Positions 10,019 to 21,235 of a stretch of DNA of 64,000 nucleotides are shown one piece after another. Under the pieces are notes generated by a model, which was not told the origin of the DNA, did not search any database, and saw only the letters and a list, made by a program, of their open reading frames with translations. The position numbers and the translations under genes were made by a program. The stretch is taken from NCBI RefSeq assembly GCF_040954645.1, contig NC_092803.1:124639961-124703960 (forward strand). The letters are read 5' to 3'. The first letter of the stretch is position 1. Every line of letters begins with the position of its first letter. The DNA comes from Diabrotica undecimpunctata. Lineage: Eukaryota > Arthropoda > Insecta > Coleoptera > Chrysomelidae.

Positions 10019-12423
10019 TTAACCCTGCTGTACTGTTCGGGTTTATTTGACCCAAAAAAAAAATTATTTCTTATTTTACAAATTATTACGCGGCGTAACG
10101 TTTTGGTATTCCGTGACTTTATTACCTAATCTGATTTCTTTCAATTGCATATGAGATAAAACTTCAACTTCCTGATTTTTTTTGATAAAAATTAAATTGT
10201 TACCTATGATACGTTCGGGTCAATATGACCCACGTATTTAAACCGTTAAAAATTTCCTGTGTACGTATGTTTAGTTGGCAGTGTTTTATATTTTCTAACA
10301 GTGTTTGTCAGTCATGTAAGTTTATAAATAAAAACAAGTTTCTGCAAGCTAGAACTTGTAAAAAATTTGAAGTGTAGCTGGACGATGTCAGGTAGAAGGG
10401 CACGTCATGTAGAAGAAAGTGGGGGTGATAGACAAGTGGTAGGACACTGATGCTATGTCAAGCGCATTCATGCCATTCATATACATTTCAGTCTATTTTT
10501 GCATGTTGATAATGTCGCATCGAAGAACGCTAACCGAAAATGAGCTGCGCGAGCTCGCGAACGTGTCAGACAGTGATGAATACATATCAGAAACAGAAAA
10601 CCATACAAGTAGTGAGAGTGAAGAAGAAAGTAGTGATGATTCTGTTATTCCATTCTACGTACCACATCCTGTAGAACCTTCTGTAACAGTTCCTTCGAAA
10701 GATGGTAATATTCAGTGGTCGCTTGTTCCTCCTTATCAACGCGGTCGTTTTTCTACCGCCAATGTTATACATAATGCTCCAGGAGTTACAAGGTACGCAT
10801 GTGCACGAATTTTCGATATCAAAAATTTATTTGACGTACTCTTGTCTGACATAGTTGCAAACCAAATTATTAATATGACAAACATGGAAGGCCAGCGTGT
10901 TTTTGGAACCAACTGGAAAGACTTGGATAAAATTGGTTTTCAAGCATACATTGGTCTTTTATTGTTAGCTGGAGTTTTTAAGTCCCATGGTGAATCAACT
11001 AAAAGTTTGTGGAATGAAGAAACTGGTCGTAGTATATTTCGAGCAACAATGTCCCTTGAAGTGTTTACAAAAATTTCGTAAGTGATACGTTTTGATAACA
11101 ATAAACTTGCTGCAATACGTGAAATTTGGGGAAAATGGGTGGAAAATCTACCAAAATTTTTTATTCCTGATGAAAATTATACTATCGACGAGCAATTAGT
11201 AGCCTTAGAGGTCGCTGTCCCTTCAAACAGTACATTCCAAGCAAGCCAGCGAAATATGGCATAAAAATTTGGGCTTTATGTGACACCAAAACTTCTTATG
11301 CTCTAAAATTGCAGATCTATACAGGAAAAGAAGCAGGTGCCGCGCCAGAACGAAATCAGGGAATGCGTGTGGTGTGCGACTTGACTAATGATTTGAAAGG
11401 CCACAATATTACTTGCGATAACTTTTTTACATCGTACAATTTAGGACAACTTCTTCTAAAAAGAAAAAATACAATGCTGGGGACTATAAGAAAAAATAAA
11501 CCAGAGCTTCCAGCACAAATTGCGAATAAAGAAGTTCATAGTTCGTATTTTTACTTCACGCAAGATACCACTGTTGTAAACTATATTCCTAAAAAGAATA
11601 AAAATGTTGTTATGAGTACTTTGCATCATGAAAAGGCTATTAGTGACAGAAATGACAAAAAGCCCCAAATTATTTTAGATTATAATTCCAGTAAGGGAGC
11701 AGTGGATACTCTAGATCAGGTTGTTGGTACATATACATGCAAGAGAAAGACAAATCGCTGGCCCATGATTGTTTTTTATAATATGCTGGACATTTCTGCC
11801 TACAACGCGTTCGTTTTATGGACATCAATAAATCCCCAATGGAACACCAATAAACTTACGAAACGGCGAATTTTTCTTGAGGAATTGGGAAAAACACTGG
11901 TGGAACCACTTATCCTTTCCAGGAAAAATTTACCAAGAAAAAAAGACTCACAAGAACTGGTAAAAAGGGCACGAGCAGAAGTGAGTAGACAAGATGGAAA
12001 TTCTAGTTCGTGTGAACCGTCTATGAACAATCCAACTCCACCTGCTAAACGATCACGCTGTAAATTTTGTTCCAAAAACGATAATAAGACTAATATTTTA
12101 TATTGTATATGTCATAAACATATTTGTAAAACCCATTTTTTTTATTACTGTCCCAGTTGTAAACTGAATTAAATTTTGTAGATATTTGTTATTAGGCTTT
12201 TCTGGTTAATGAAAGAAAAAAATACCTTTTCTTTTTGTTAATAAGGTTTAATTTACATTAACAACATCATTTTTGTTTAATTAACCATAATTTTTTGTTA
12301 GTAAAGTTTTGTTTAGCACTATTAGCTTATTTTATTTCGATTAAGGAGCGTAAGCCATAGTTGGGTCATATTGACCCGAACAGTACATTTGTGTAGTTGA
12401 ATCGAACGGGACAGCAGGGTTAA
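10019..12423 (+). mobile_element. piggyBac element 1 (nearly intact)
   Basis: TTAA target duplications lie at 10019-10022 and 12420-12423. Both ends begin CCCTGCTGT. On the left the subterminal repeat TACTGTTCGGG...GACCC follows directly, while on the right its inverted copy (TATTGACCCGAACAGTA) is set back by about 20 bases. This unequal arrangement of terminal and internal repeats is characteristic of piggyBac. A third copy of the internal repeat lies at about 10205-10229. The element is about 2.4 kb, carries one transposase gene, and has only two visible coding lesions, so it is relatively recent. Confidence 0.93.
10512..12172 (+). pseudogene. piggyBac transposase, two lesions
   Basis: ATG at 10512 gives MSHRRTLTENELRELANVSD, an acidic N-terminus with a Ser/Glu/Asp-rich stretch; an in-frame ATG at 10455 is possible but gives a hydrophobic leader atypical of the family. 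The three catalytic aspartates are visible in TIDEQLV (near 11185), NITCDNFFTSY (near 11415) and GAVDTLDQVV (near 11707). The Trp-containing TNRWPMIVFYN segment follows. The C-terminus is a cysteine/histidine zinc domain (CKFCSK, CICHKHICKTH, CPSC). Lesions: an in-frame TAA at 11079-11081 and a one-base loss between about 11197 and 11207. Everything else is collinear with known piggyBac transposases. Upstream 10230-10450 should hold the promoter. Confidence 0.92.
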
Positions 12424-13410
12424 TGATACGTAATTTAGATCTTTCTGCTGGAATTTCCACTTCCGTTGTTATAAGATCTTTAGTGATGAACTTTTGAAGA
12501 TCATTAAATTGAATTAAGTTTGAAATAAGCGGAACTGCTTAGGGTGCGTCATGCATTTCTGAATAGATCAACTTAAATAAGGTTAGGAATAGGAGGTGAA
12601 AAAATTGGACTAAAACAGAGGAGAAAATTTTAGTTACTGGTTTAAATTTATAAATAAATTTCTATATCACAGTCAAATTTCATAGTGAAATCATATATAC
12701 ATTTCGATATTTAATTTCGATTTATTATTTCTATTTTGGTACTTGCTATAATATTTATTTTCAAATTTTGTAATTTTTGATGCAATAATTCTCTTTTTCT
12801 CCCTTCCTTAAAATAATTTATGCAGCATATCTTAGCAGCTAATGCCTAATGAAAAAAAAAACCTACATGGGTTCTGTGACAGTCATTTAATAAGTCCCTT
12901 GTTAGCTTATTTTTCTTAAATGAGTCCAATATTGCCTAGGTGTCTACAGGTGCTCCTACTAAGCACACCAGATGCAGCTCTTAAGTAGCGCATATTCAGT
13001 TGCTACTTTCCTGGTGGCCTTTAGCCTAGCTCTTGTTAGCGTGAGTTTTTGTGACAACATTCTTATCTGACTAAAGTAGTTGAGTATATGCAACAACTTA
13101 CTGAAAAAATCAAAAAACTTTTACTTTGATAAGAAGAAATGTCTTTACCAGGATACTCAGTGGAACACATTAATGCAGTAATGCATTAATAATTTAAGCC
13201 TATTGCAAACACAAACAATCCTCTATTCTGATATAACTTAAATTCGGATAACTGCACTACGTCGCAGTCACTGTAGTAGATCAAAATGTGGGTTCTTTAC
13301 TAGTACGTGTTTCAATACCGCTGTAGTACAGGGGTATGGACAATGAACACTGAATTGAAAGAGGCTGGACAGCCTCTTCTCTATACCAAGGGTGACAACT
13401 TAAGGTGAAT

Positions 13411-13412
<2 letters not shown>
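12424..13412. other. No recognised gene
   Basis: AT-rich sequence between the piggyBac element and the PLE nest; no supported features. Confidence 0.4.

Positions 13413-13445
<33 letters not shown>
13413..13445. repeat. (TA)n microsatellite
   Basis: Uninterrupted TA dinucleotides abutting the end of the inverted PLE copy. Confidence 0.95.
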
Positions 13446-13447
<2 letters not shown>

Positions 13448-13522
13448 AACAACACAGTTTATTAGGGTTGCAGTCAGAGAATTGGCCGGGATGTTAATGA
13501 AACACTCTTATGACTTTTTGTC

Positions 13523-13560
13523 TAGCTTTCGGAATGGTTTTATTCCTTTTTCAAGACACT
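13523..13560 (-). ncRNA. Hammerhead-like motif, degenerate core (PLE-1 left)
   Basis: Minus strand: UGUC, UUGAAAA, unpaired A, helix II GGAAU/AUUCC, GAA, AGCU, then GACA. Helix I (UGUC/GACA) and helix II pair perfectly, but the core has C3 to U and G8 to A changes, so cleavage activity is doubtful. Confidence 0.55.
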
Positions 13561-13969
13561 GTAATAAGAAAAAGTGTAAATATTTATAAAATATCACAAA
13601 TCTTCAGTGCAACTTACTAGTCGTTGAGATTATTTATAAAAGCATAGACACTCAACATTAATAACACACACATAAAATATAAAATAGTGAACAAAATACA
13701 TTTTAAAATTCTTTAAAATTTATGTAGAAGTAGTAAAAATTTTGTTGTCATCTTTTACTGGTGTGTTTTAACTCTGGCACATAGAGAACAACAAGAAAAA
13801 ATCCTATGATTAAAAAGTAATTAGGTGTACTTAATATCATATTTCTTTTTAAGAAATACTAGAGGCCCATCTTAGGTGATTTTAATTTTTAAACCTGTCT
13901 TAATGGTATGCAACATGTTATGCATATAACTGTAATTTGTGTGGGTACGGGTGCAGGTAGATATTAATT

Positions 13970-14305
13970 TTATTTTGGATGTTTTTCCAGTAAGTAACAA
14001 TAAATGTTGATCAGTTTATCTATGTCTGACTTTTTATTGATGCAAGATGTACTCGATTTTATGGAACACATTTCCAAGAAAACACGTTTTGAATGGTTCT
14101 TTTCCTTTGCCAAAATACAGAAATCCTCGAAATTAAATTCATGTTTTAACGTTAATGCTTGTTCTGTCAATGAACATGCATTTATTTTTTTGGTTTTTAT
14201 ATCGCTACGATGTGAGATCACCCTACTGTGAAAATTACGAGATGATTCTCCTATATATATTTTGTTATAATTATTACACGGTATAGAATAAATATTTTTG
14301 AGAAC
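13970..14305 (-). pseudogene. Inverted partial copy of the PLE-1 GIY-YIG domain
   Basis: The minus strand reads YSIPCNNYNKIYIGESSRNF, then RVISHRSDIKTKK, HEFNFEDFCILAKEKNHS and SDIDKLINIYCYLLEKHPK ending at a stop near 13970. This is the C-terminal nuclease domain of the element whose plus-strand copy lies at 16.4-16.8 kb, with about 10% difference. Its reading frame is open here, whereas the plus copy is frameshifted. It lacks the RT and joins the main copy near 14305-14340. Confidence 0.88.
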
Positions 14306-14329
14306 ATCCGGATAGGATATGGTTCTGCT

Positions 14330-16779
14330 AGCGTAGATTTCCTTAAACAATGGGCCAAGTTCAACATCAAGCTTGCATCACTTAACAACAGAAGGATTTT
14401 CCTTTTGAAATGTAGAAAAAATCTTTGTTTTCTTGGACACATAGAGAATGGAAAGTTTAACATCAATAACTTATTACATCATAAAGGAGGTAAATTAGGT
14501 AGTAAAATTCAAAACTTTAATTCAAATTTAAAAACCAAAGTCTTAAACTTAGAAATTTCAGTAACAATAAATGATATTACATACATAGAAAAAAAATTAC
14601 ATCAATTAAAAAATATATTAGAGCAGCATTTACCTGCTCCTTTAGTACAAAAATTCTATAGAAGACAAAAAATTAAATACAATAAAGTTTTTTTCCAAAT
14701 TAAAAATAACAACATCAAAAAATTTAACAAAATAAAAGTAGATCAATTTTCAAAAATAACATTTCAAGAAAAATGGTTCAAAAATCTAACTGACATCACT
14801 TTTCCTTATAATGTCAAAAAACTTTTGTCCTTGGGTCCAAAATTTTGCCTATATCCTAGTGCCAGAGATTTCAAAATGTCTTCTCTTCTCTCAGATATTG
14901 AGTTTCTTATTTCTGGTCTAGAACTTCAAGAGAAGGACATTGTGAGATCTCAAAGCACTAATGTTATCACTAACTTTTTACACAAAACAAGTAAAGAAGG
15001 ACATTTTTTGAACACAATATACAATGAGTGTAAACAATTTTTAAAATCACATCCAGAAATTTACATTTTTAGGAGTGACAAGGGAAATGTAACAGTGGCA
15101 ATGTATAAGAATGATTACATTGAAAAAAAGTAATAGTTTATTAAATGACACAAAATGTTACATCAAACTTAAGAACAGTCCGGTGTGCACCCTCCAACAA
15201 AAGGCAAACAAGCTGGTGTCAGATTTAGCTTCTTCCAAATTCATAACAACAGAAGTTGCAAAATCCTTAAAAATTTACAATGCAGTTGCACCCAGGTTTT
15301 ATACACTGCCCAAAGTTCACAAACCCTCTATTTCAATGAGACCTATTGTCTCTTCCATTGATGCTCCTAATAGTAAACTTGCTAAACACCTCACAGATAT
15401 CCTCACAATTGCCTATAACGAATCTAATGAATTCTATATTAGAGATTCTTTCACTTTTAGTAATTTCACTAACAGTTTTAAAGTTCCGAATAATTATATA
15501 CTGATTAGTCTAGATGTTGTGTCACTGTTTACAAACTTACCACTAGATGCTATTCTTAACAGCATCAAAAATAACTGGAACAGCATCTCTCCGCATACCA
15601 AGATCAGCTTAGATGATTTCATAAGAGTTTTAACATTTATATTTGACTCTAACATCTTTTTATTCAATGGCAATTTCTTTAAACAAATCTTTGGCACTCC
15701 AATGGGCAGCAAAATATCCCCCATACTATGTAACTTTGTTTTGGATGAACTTATAATAACGTGTAAAGAAAAGATACCTTTTCACATACCTTTTATTAAA
15801 CGATATGTTGATGATTTGATTTTATCGGTCCCTGAAAACAAAGTAACTGATGTGTTAAACACCTTTAACGCCCAATGTGAACACCTTAAGTTTACGGTTG
15901 AGAGAGAGGCTGATAACATGATTCCTTTTTTAGACATGCTAATCCATCGTGGCAATGATGGCATGCTAAGGACGGAGTGGTATCGTAAACCTTGTTTTAG
16001 TAACCGTTTTATAAACTTTCATTCTCAACATCCATCCAAGATAAAAACAAATTTGGTTTTGGCCCTGAAAACTAGGGTTATCAACTTGTCACACATCGAG
16101 TTCAGAGACAAGGGACTAAAAAAGCTGAGATCTATATTACAAGAGAACTCCTATCCTATAGGGCTGTTAAATAAACTCATTTTCGGTTCTCCTTTTCCTT
16201 CGAATTTTTCTGACAACCAAAATTTTCATAACAGTGAGGTCCGACAATTGACATTGACACAGAACACATCAGTGATACCATCTAAAATAACTTATGGTTG
16301 CCTACCCTACATTCCAGTTTTGACACCGAAGCTAATGAACATCTTCAAAAATGTTAGTGATTTAAAAATTACACGATTGTAAACACTGAAAACGGTATCG
16401 AAGTTATACACAAAAACAAAAGATCCTTTCACAATACAGGAGTCATCGAATGTTGTTTATTCTATACCGTGTAGTAATTGTACCAAAATATATATATAGG
16501 AGAATCATCTCGTTATTTTCACAGTAGGGTGATTTCACAAGGTAGCGATATAAAAACCAAAAAAATAAATGCATGTGCATTGACAGAACATGCATTAACG
16601 TTGAAACATAAATTTAATTTCGAGGATTTCTGTATTTTGGCAAAGGAAAAGAACCATTCAAAACGTGTTTTCTTGGAAATGTGTTACATAATATCGAGTA
16701 CATCTTGCATCAATAAAAAGTCAGACATAGATAAACTGAGCAACATTTATTGTTACTTACTGGAAAAACATCCAAAATA
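14330..16779 (+). pseudogene. Penelope-like reverse transcriptase / GIY-YIG protein
   Basis: The frame opens without an ATG (DFLKQWAKFNIK...), then a Lys/Asn-rich N-terminal region. RT motifs follow in order: LPKVHKPSISMRPIVSS (near 15310), LISLDVVSLFTNLPL (15505), GTPMGSKISPILCNFVLDEL (15690) and KRYVDDLILSV with the catalytic YVDD (near 15800). The C-terminus carries the GIY-YIG nuclease (YSIPCSNC...IGESSR...FNFEDFCILAKEK). Lesions: one extra A in a seven-A run at about 15122-15128, TAA at 16380-16382, and two extra bases in an AT run near 16487-16496. The lesions are few, so the copy is moderately young. Confidence 0.92.
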
Positions 16780-16842
16780 AAAAAAATATCTACCTGCACC
16801 CGTACCCACACAAATTACAGTTATATGCATAACATGTAGTCC

Positions 16843-17220
16843 ATGACTACATGGAAAAGAAAATGCGAAGGCATGGGAGTACCGGTACGAAACGAATACC
16901 TATATACGTTAAGTTTTGCAGACGATCAAGTAGTGATTGCACAAGACCAAGACGACCTCAGCTACATGATGAAGAAACTACAAGAAGAATATACCAAGTC
17001 TGGCCTAGATATTAACCTCGCGAAAACAGAGTACCTATCTACAAGTGAAGAAGACATAGAAGATCTACAGATTGATGACAACGTAACAATCAAAGGAAAG
17101 GATAAATTCAAATACCTGGGGTTCATAATTACGAAAAAGTCAACAACAGAGGAAGAAATTACACAAAGATTAGGACAAACAAGAACAGCAATCCGACAAC
17201 TTAACTCAGTATGGTGGGAT
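16843..17220 (+). pseudogene. LINE reverse transcriptase, 5' half of interrupted copy
   Basis: Reads GMGVPVRNEYLYTLSFADDQ with the catalytic FADD, then KSGLDINLAKTEYLS and KYLGFIITKKSTTEEEI, up to QLNSVWWD. Here another LINE was inserted. The frame continues directly at 20182 (RHLNMKTKTQIYKTL). Upstream RT and endonuclease are missing, as in most truncated LINE insertions. No stop is present in this half. Confidence 0.88.
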
Positions 17221-17238
17221 CTCTTCTTCTTAAAGTGC

Positions 17239-19326
17239 CTATCCGTTCCGGACGTTGGCGATCATCACGGCTATCTTCAATTTGCTTATTGCAGCGCGGA
17301 ACAGTTCAGTGGTAGTCGTGTTATACCACTTTCGCAAGTTTTGAAGCCAGGAAATGCGTCTTCTTCCCGGTCCTCTCTTACCATTTACTTTCCCTTGGAG
17401 AATCAGCTGGAGAAGGCCGTAACGTTCTTGATTTCTCATTACATGACCTAGATATTCCAACTTTTTAGTTTTGACGGTCATGAGAATTTCACATTCTTTC
17501 CCCATTCTACGCAGGACCTCCACATTAGTAACTCTGTCAACCCAGGGTATACGTAAGATGCGCCTATAACACCACATTTCGAAAGCTTCGAGCCGATTCA
17601 TAGATGCAACAGTCAGTGTCCATGCTTCCATTCCGTAGAGCAGAACTGTGAATATGTAGCAGTTCAATAGACGGCATTTTGTTTTTAATGATATGTCTCG
17701 ACTGTTGAAAATAGTTCTCATTCTAACGAATGCTGCTTTTGCTTTTATTATTCGCTGTTTAATTTCTGTTGAGTGGTCCCATTGGCTATTTAAATTGGTG
17801 CCTAGATATGTATATTGCTCGACTCTTTCGATATTCTGTTGGTTGATTGTAAGTTGAGCGTTTAGTATTGGTTTTTTACTAATTGTCATAAATTTGGTTT
17901 TCTTTATGTTAAGAGCTAGTCCGTATCTGTTGCTGACTTCTGTTATGCGATTTGTTAATATCTGTAAGTCATTCAGATTATCGGCAAAAACTATAGTGTC
18001 ATCTGCATATCTAATGTTATTCAACCATTCACCGTTTATTAGTATTCCTTTCGCACAACCGTCTAAAGCTTCCTTAAATACCCATTCAGAATAAATATTG
18101 AACAACAATGGAGACAAAATACAGCCCTGTCGTACTCCACGTTCTATTGCAATTTTATCAGTTAACTGGTCTTCTATTTTGATTTTGGCCGTTTGATTGT
18201 AGTAAATGTTTCTGATAATTCTAAGATCTTTGTTGTCAATTCCAATTTCTTGCATTAGAGTCATTAATTTGTCATGTTTTACTCTGTCAAATGCCTTCTG
18301 GTAATCTATAAAGCATACGTATATATCACAATTCACATCCCTGCATCTCTGAAATAGCACCTGTACAGCAAAAAGGGCCTCCCGTGTTCCCAGAGCATCA
18401 CGAAATCCGAATTGTGTTCTTGTTAGTTGTTCCTCACATTTTGTATATATTCTTTTGTGGATGACCTTTAGAAATGTTTTAAGTAAATGGCTCATAAGGC
18501 TTATAATTCTATAGTCTTCGCACTTTCTCGCATTGGGTTTTTTTGGAAGATTTATAAAAGTTGACACTAACCACTCTTGGGGAACCACGCCCGTATCATA
18601 TATACTGTTAAATATATTTGTCAACCATTTTATGCCATCATAGTCCATAAGTTTTAAGAATTCTGAGTGAAAATTATCAGGGCCTACTGCTTTACCATCT
18701 TTGGTGCTTTTGATGGCATATTTTACTTCTTCGACTGTAAATGGTGGTCCAGATTCGCAATTGGTGTTTGTTGTAATACCAGTGTTACTTCGTATATCTT
18801 CAAAAGTTTTTTCCACGTATTTGATCCAAATATCTCTTTTATGCTCTATTTCCAGTACTATGTTTCCCTGATTATCTGTCAGGAATCCAGTGTTCTTGTG
18901 TTTATATAAGCCTGCCGCTTCTTTAATCTTTTTATGGAGGTTAAATGAATCATGTTTTTGTTGTAATGACTCTATCTCTGTACACTTCGAGCTAAACCAA
19001 TTTTCTTTTGCTATTTTAATAGCCCTTTTTATTTCGTTATTTATGTTGTTGTAGTAATTCTTATTATCTTTAGCGTTTCTTCTGTCTTCCATCATACATA
19101 GAATCTCCTCCGTCATCCATTCCTTTTTATTTGTTCTTTCAGGTTTTAAGTATTTTTCTGTTATTTCTTGACTTACTTTGTGCAAATTTTCTAGTTCTAC
19201 ATCTGTGTTATCTGTTTCTGTACGGGCCCATGGTTTTTCTGTACGAGCCCACGTTTTTTCTTTTAGGCGTTTTTGTACCTTTTCCTTTACTGTTTTATTT
19301 TTCAGTTGGTTAATATCGTACTTCAT
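17239..19326 (-). pseudogene. RTE-like LINE reverse transcriptase domain
   Basis: About 695 codons. RT motifs in order: KDGKAVGPDNFHSEFLK, ISLMSHLLKTFLKVIHKRI, CFIDYQKAFDRVKHD, GVRQGCILSPLLFNIYSEW and NIRYADDTIVF with catalytic YADD near 18004-18015. The thumb and C-terminal segment runs KFMTISKKP, YLGTNLNSQW, RNQERYGLLQLILQGK, GRRRISWLQNLRKW, ending MIANVRNG. It is normally continuous with the endonuclease domain; a one-base loss near 19320 puts the two in different frames. Because the rest is open and motifs are intact, this is a recent copy. Family neighbours in the window: 2.1, 4.9 and 58 kb. Confidence 0.92.
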
Positions 19327-20170
19327 AATTTTTTGGTCTTTGAACTTTCTTTAAACTAAGTTTCATTTTGGCGATAAGTGGATTGTGGTCCGAATTTATG
19401 TCGGATCCCGGGTACGCTTTAACAGATGTTATAGAGTTTCTAAATCGTTTGTTAATAAGAATATAGTCTATTTGATTTCGTACTGTGTGATCTGGAGTAT
19501 CCTGGGGAGATTTCCACGTATATAGTCGTCTTGGAGGAAGATCATAAAAGGTGTTTGTCACTACGAGCTGTTCTTCAGTTGCAAATTCAATCAAACGGTC
19601 TCCGCGTTCATTACGTTCCCCTAGACCAAAGGATCCCACTAAATTTCCAATTTGTCCTTTGCCAACTTTGGCATTAAAGTCTCCCATTATTAGTATTATT
19701 TCGTTTTTCCGAATCCTTTTGACAATATTAGTAAGGTCATTGTAAAATTCTTCTATGATTTCTTCTGGGGCGTCCGCTGTAGGAGCGTATACTTGAATAA
19801 TGTTTGTTTTTATGGGATTTGTGTTTAGCTGAACTAAGAGCATCCTTTCTGATACAGGTACAAAGTGACTGACACAATTGGCGATTTTATTATTCATAAT
19901 TAGGCCCACTCCATTTATATGTTCGTTCTTAAGATTTCCTGAGTAAAATATTTTGTGATCTTTGATAACTCGGTATCCCGTATCTGTCCAGCGCATTTCG
20001 CTTATTCCCATAATATTAATCGAGAGTCTTTCCATTTCTTGAATGGCATTATAGATTTTTCCCGCCTCGTACATTGTTCTAACGTTCCATGTACCTATCT
20101 TTATGGCTGTTCGCAATACTCTTAGAGATCCATCATCTAGAATGTAGTTTGGTTCGTGAGGATTTCTCTT
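19310..20170 (-). pseudogene. RTE-like LINE apurinic endonuclease domain
   Basis: Visible catalytic motifs: KIGTWNVRTM (Asn), MGISEMRWT (Glu), ILIMGDFNAKVG (Asp, Asn), NQIDYILIN and SDINSDHNPLIAKM (Asp-His). This is the nuclease that nicks target DNA for target-primed reverse transcription; its relatives are often annotated as craniofacial development protein 2-like in insects. The element boundary at 20171 falls about 23 codons before the WNV motif with no ATG, so the natural start is lost. The frame runs into a stop at NYEVRY where one base is missing. Confidence 0.9.
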
Positions 20171-20181
20171 GATGGTGGGAT

Positions 20182-20631
20182 AGACACCTAAATATGAAGA
20201 CAAAAACGCAGATTTATAAAACATTAGTGCGAAGTATTATGACATATTGGGCCGAAAATTGGATCATAAACAAGAAAAACAGCAGTAAGATAATGGCAAT
20301 AGAGATGGAATGCCTGCGAAGATGCTGCAGAGTAACAAGAATGGATAGGAGAAGTAATGACGAAATAAAGCAAAGAACATCAATAGAAACAGACATACTA
20401 ACATATATAGAACAAAAAAGACTAAAGTGGTATGGACATGTAAGAAGAGCTAGCGACAGCAGATGGATAAAAAGAATAACCGAATGGAGCCCCATAGGAA
20501 GGAGGAAAAGAGGACGACCCCGAAAATCCTGGAGGAACGAAGTAGATGACGCCATGAGTAAGAGAGGACTAAACGATGGAGAATGGAACAACAGAGAGAG
20601 ATGGAAACGGTTGAGCGAGGAAAGGCAGTGA
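20182..20631 (+). pseudogene. LINE C-terminus, 3' half of interrupted copy
   Basis: Continues the frame of 16843-17220: RHLNMKTKTQIYKTLVRSIM, then RRCCRVTRMDRRSND, KRLKWYGHVRRASDSRW, SPIGRRKRGRPRKSWRNEV and ends SEERQ. The LKWYGHV and RGRPRKSW blocks are the usual C-terminal landmarks of RTE-like LINEs. No stop or shift is seen before the terminal TGA. Confidence 0.88.
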
Positions 20632-21025
20632 ATACTGTAGAATCCCTAAATATATATATGCATAACATGTTGCATACCATTAAGACAGGTTTTAAAAATT
20701 AAAATCACCTAAGATGGGCCTCTAGTATTTCTTAAAAAGAAAAATGATATAAAGTACACCTAATTACTTTTTAATCATAGGATTTTTTCTTTTTGTTCTC
20801 TATGTGCCAGTTAAAACACACCAGTAAAAGATGACAACAAAATTTTTACTACTTTTACCTAAATTTTAAAGAATTTTAAAATGTATTTTTTCCACTATTT
20901 TATATTTTATGTGTGTGTTATTAATGTTGAGTGTCTATGCTTTTATAAATAATCTCAACGACTAGTAAGTTGCACTGAAGATTTGTGATATTTTATAAAT
21001 ATTTACACTTTTTCTTATTACAGTG

Positions 21026-21066
21026 TCTTGAAAAAGGAATAAAACCATTCCGAAAGCTAGACAAAA
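21026..21066 (+). ncRNA. Hammerhead-like motif, degenerate core (PLE-1 right)
   Basis: UGUC, UUGAAAA, unpaired A, helix II GGAAU/AUUCC, GAA, AGCU, A, GACA. Same architecture as the left copy at 13.5 kb, with C3 to U and G8 to A in the core. Confidence 0.55.
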
Positions 21067-21165
21067 AGTCATAAGAGTGTTTCATTAACATCCCGGCCAA
21101 TTTTCTGACTGCAACCCTAATAAACTGTGTTTGTTTATATTGACAGTCACCAATATCCAGTAATT

Positions 21166-21168
<3 letters not shown>

Positions 21169-21233
<65 letters not shown>
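21169..21233. repeat. (AT)n microsatellite
   Basis: About 65 bases of AT dinucleotide between the PLE-1 3' end and the SINE. Confidence 0.95.

Positions 21234-21235
<2 letters not shown>

Larger units (their letters stand above)
17221..20171 (-). mobile_element. RTE-like LINE, nearly full length (10-bp duplication)
   Basis: ATGGTGGGAT flanks the element at 17211-17220 and 20172-20181. Removing it restores the reading frame of the host LINE. The element is 2951 bp on the minus strand, with an apurinic-type endonuclease followed by RT and a 3' end in AAGAAGAAGAG. It lacks a start codon for the first domain, so its 5' end is slightly truncated. One frame disruption near 19320 separates the domains. 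Confidence 0.93.
16838..20654 (+). mobile_element. LINE inserted in PLE-1 (16-bp duplication)
   Basis: The 16-base sequence TATATGCATAACATGT flanks the insertion at 16822-16837 and 20655-20670. The insertion is a 5'-truncated plus-strand LINE that starts within the RT and ends after its stop codon with GTAGAATCCCTAAATA. It is itself split by an RTE-like element between 17221 and 20171. PLE sequence resumes exactly after the second copy of the duplication. Confidence 0.92.
13446..21168 (+). mobile_element. Penelope-like element 1 with nested LINEs
   Basis: The main copy reads on the plus strand: reverse transcriptase-GIY-YIG gene (14330-16779), then 3' sequence at 16780-16837 and, after an interruption, 20671-21168. 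A partial copy lies head-to-head on the minus strand (13446 to about 14305) with the GIY-YIG end of the gene and the same 3' sequence. Thus the 3' sequences of both copies face outward as inverted terminal repeats of about 470 bp. This inverted partial duplication is common for PLE insertions. Both outer ends meet (TA)n tracts. The 16838-20654 segment is a foreign LINE insertion. Confidence 0.88.

Noticed and set aside
17239..20224. RTE-like ORFs as a host craniofacial development protein 2 gene
   Set aside because: The endonuclease is fused to an RT, carries a target-site duplication and lies inside another LINE, so it is a retrotransposon.
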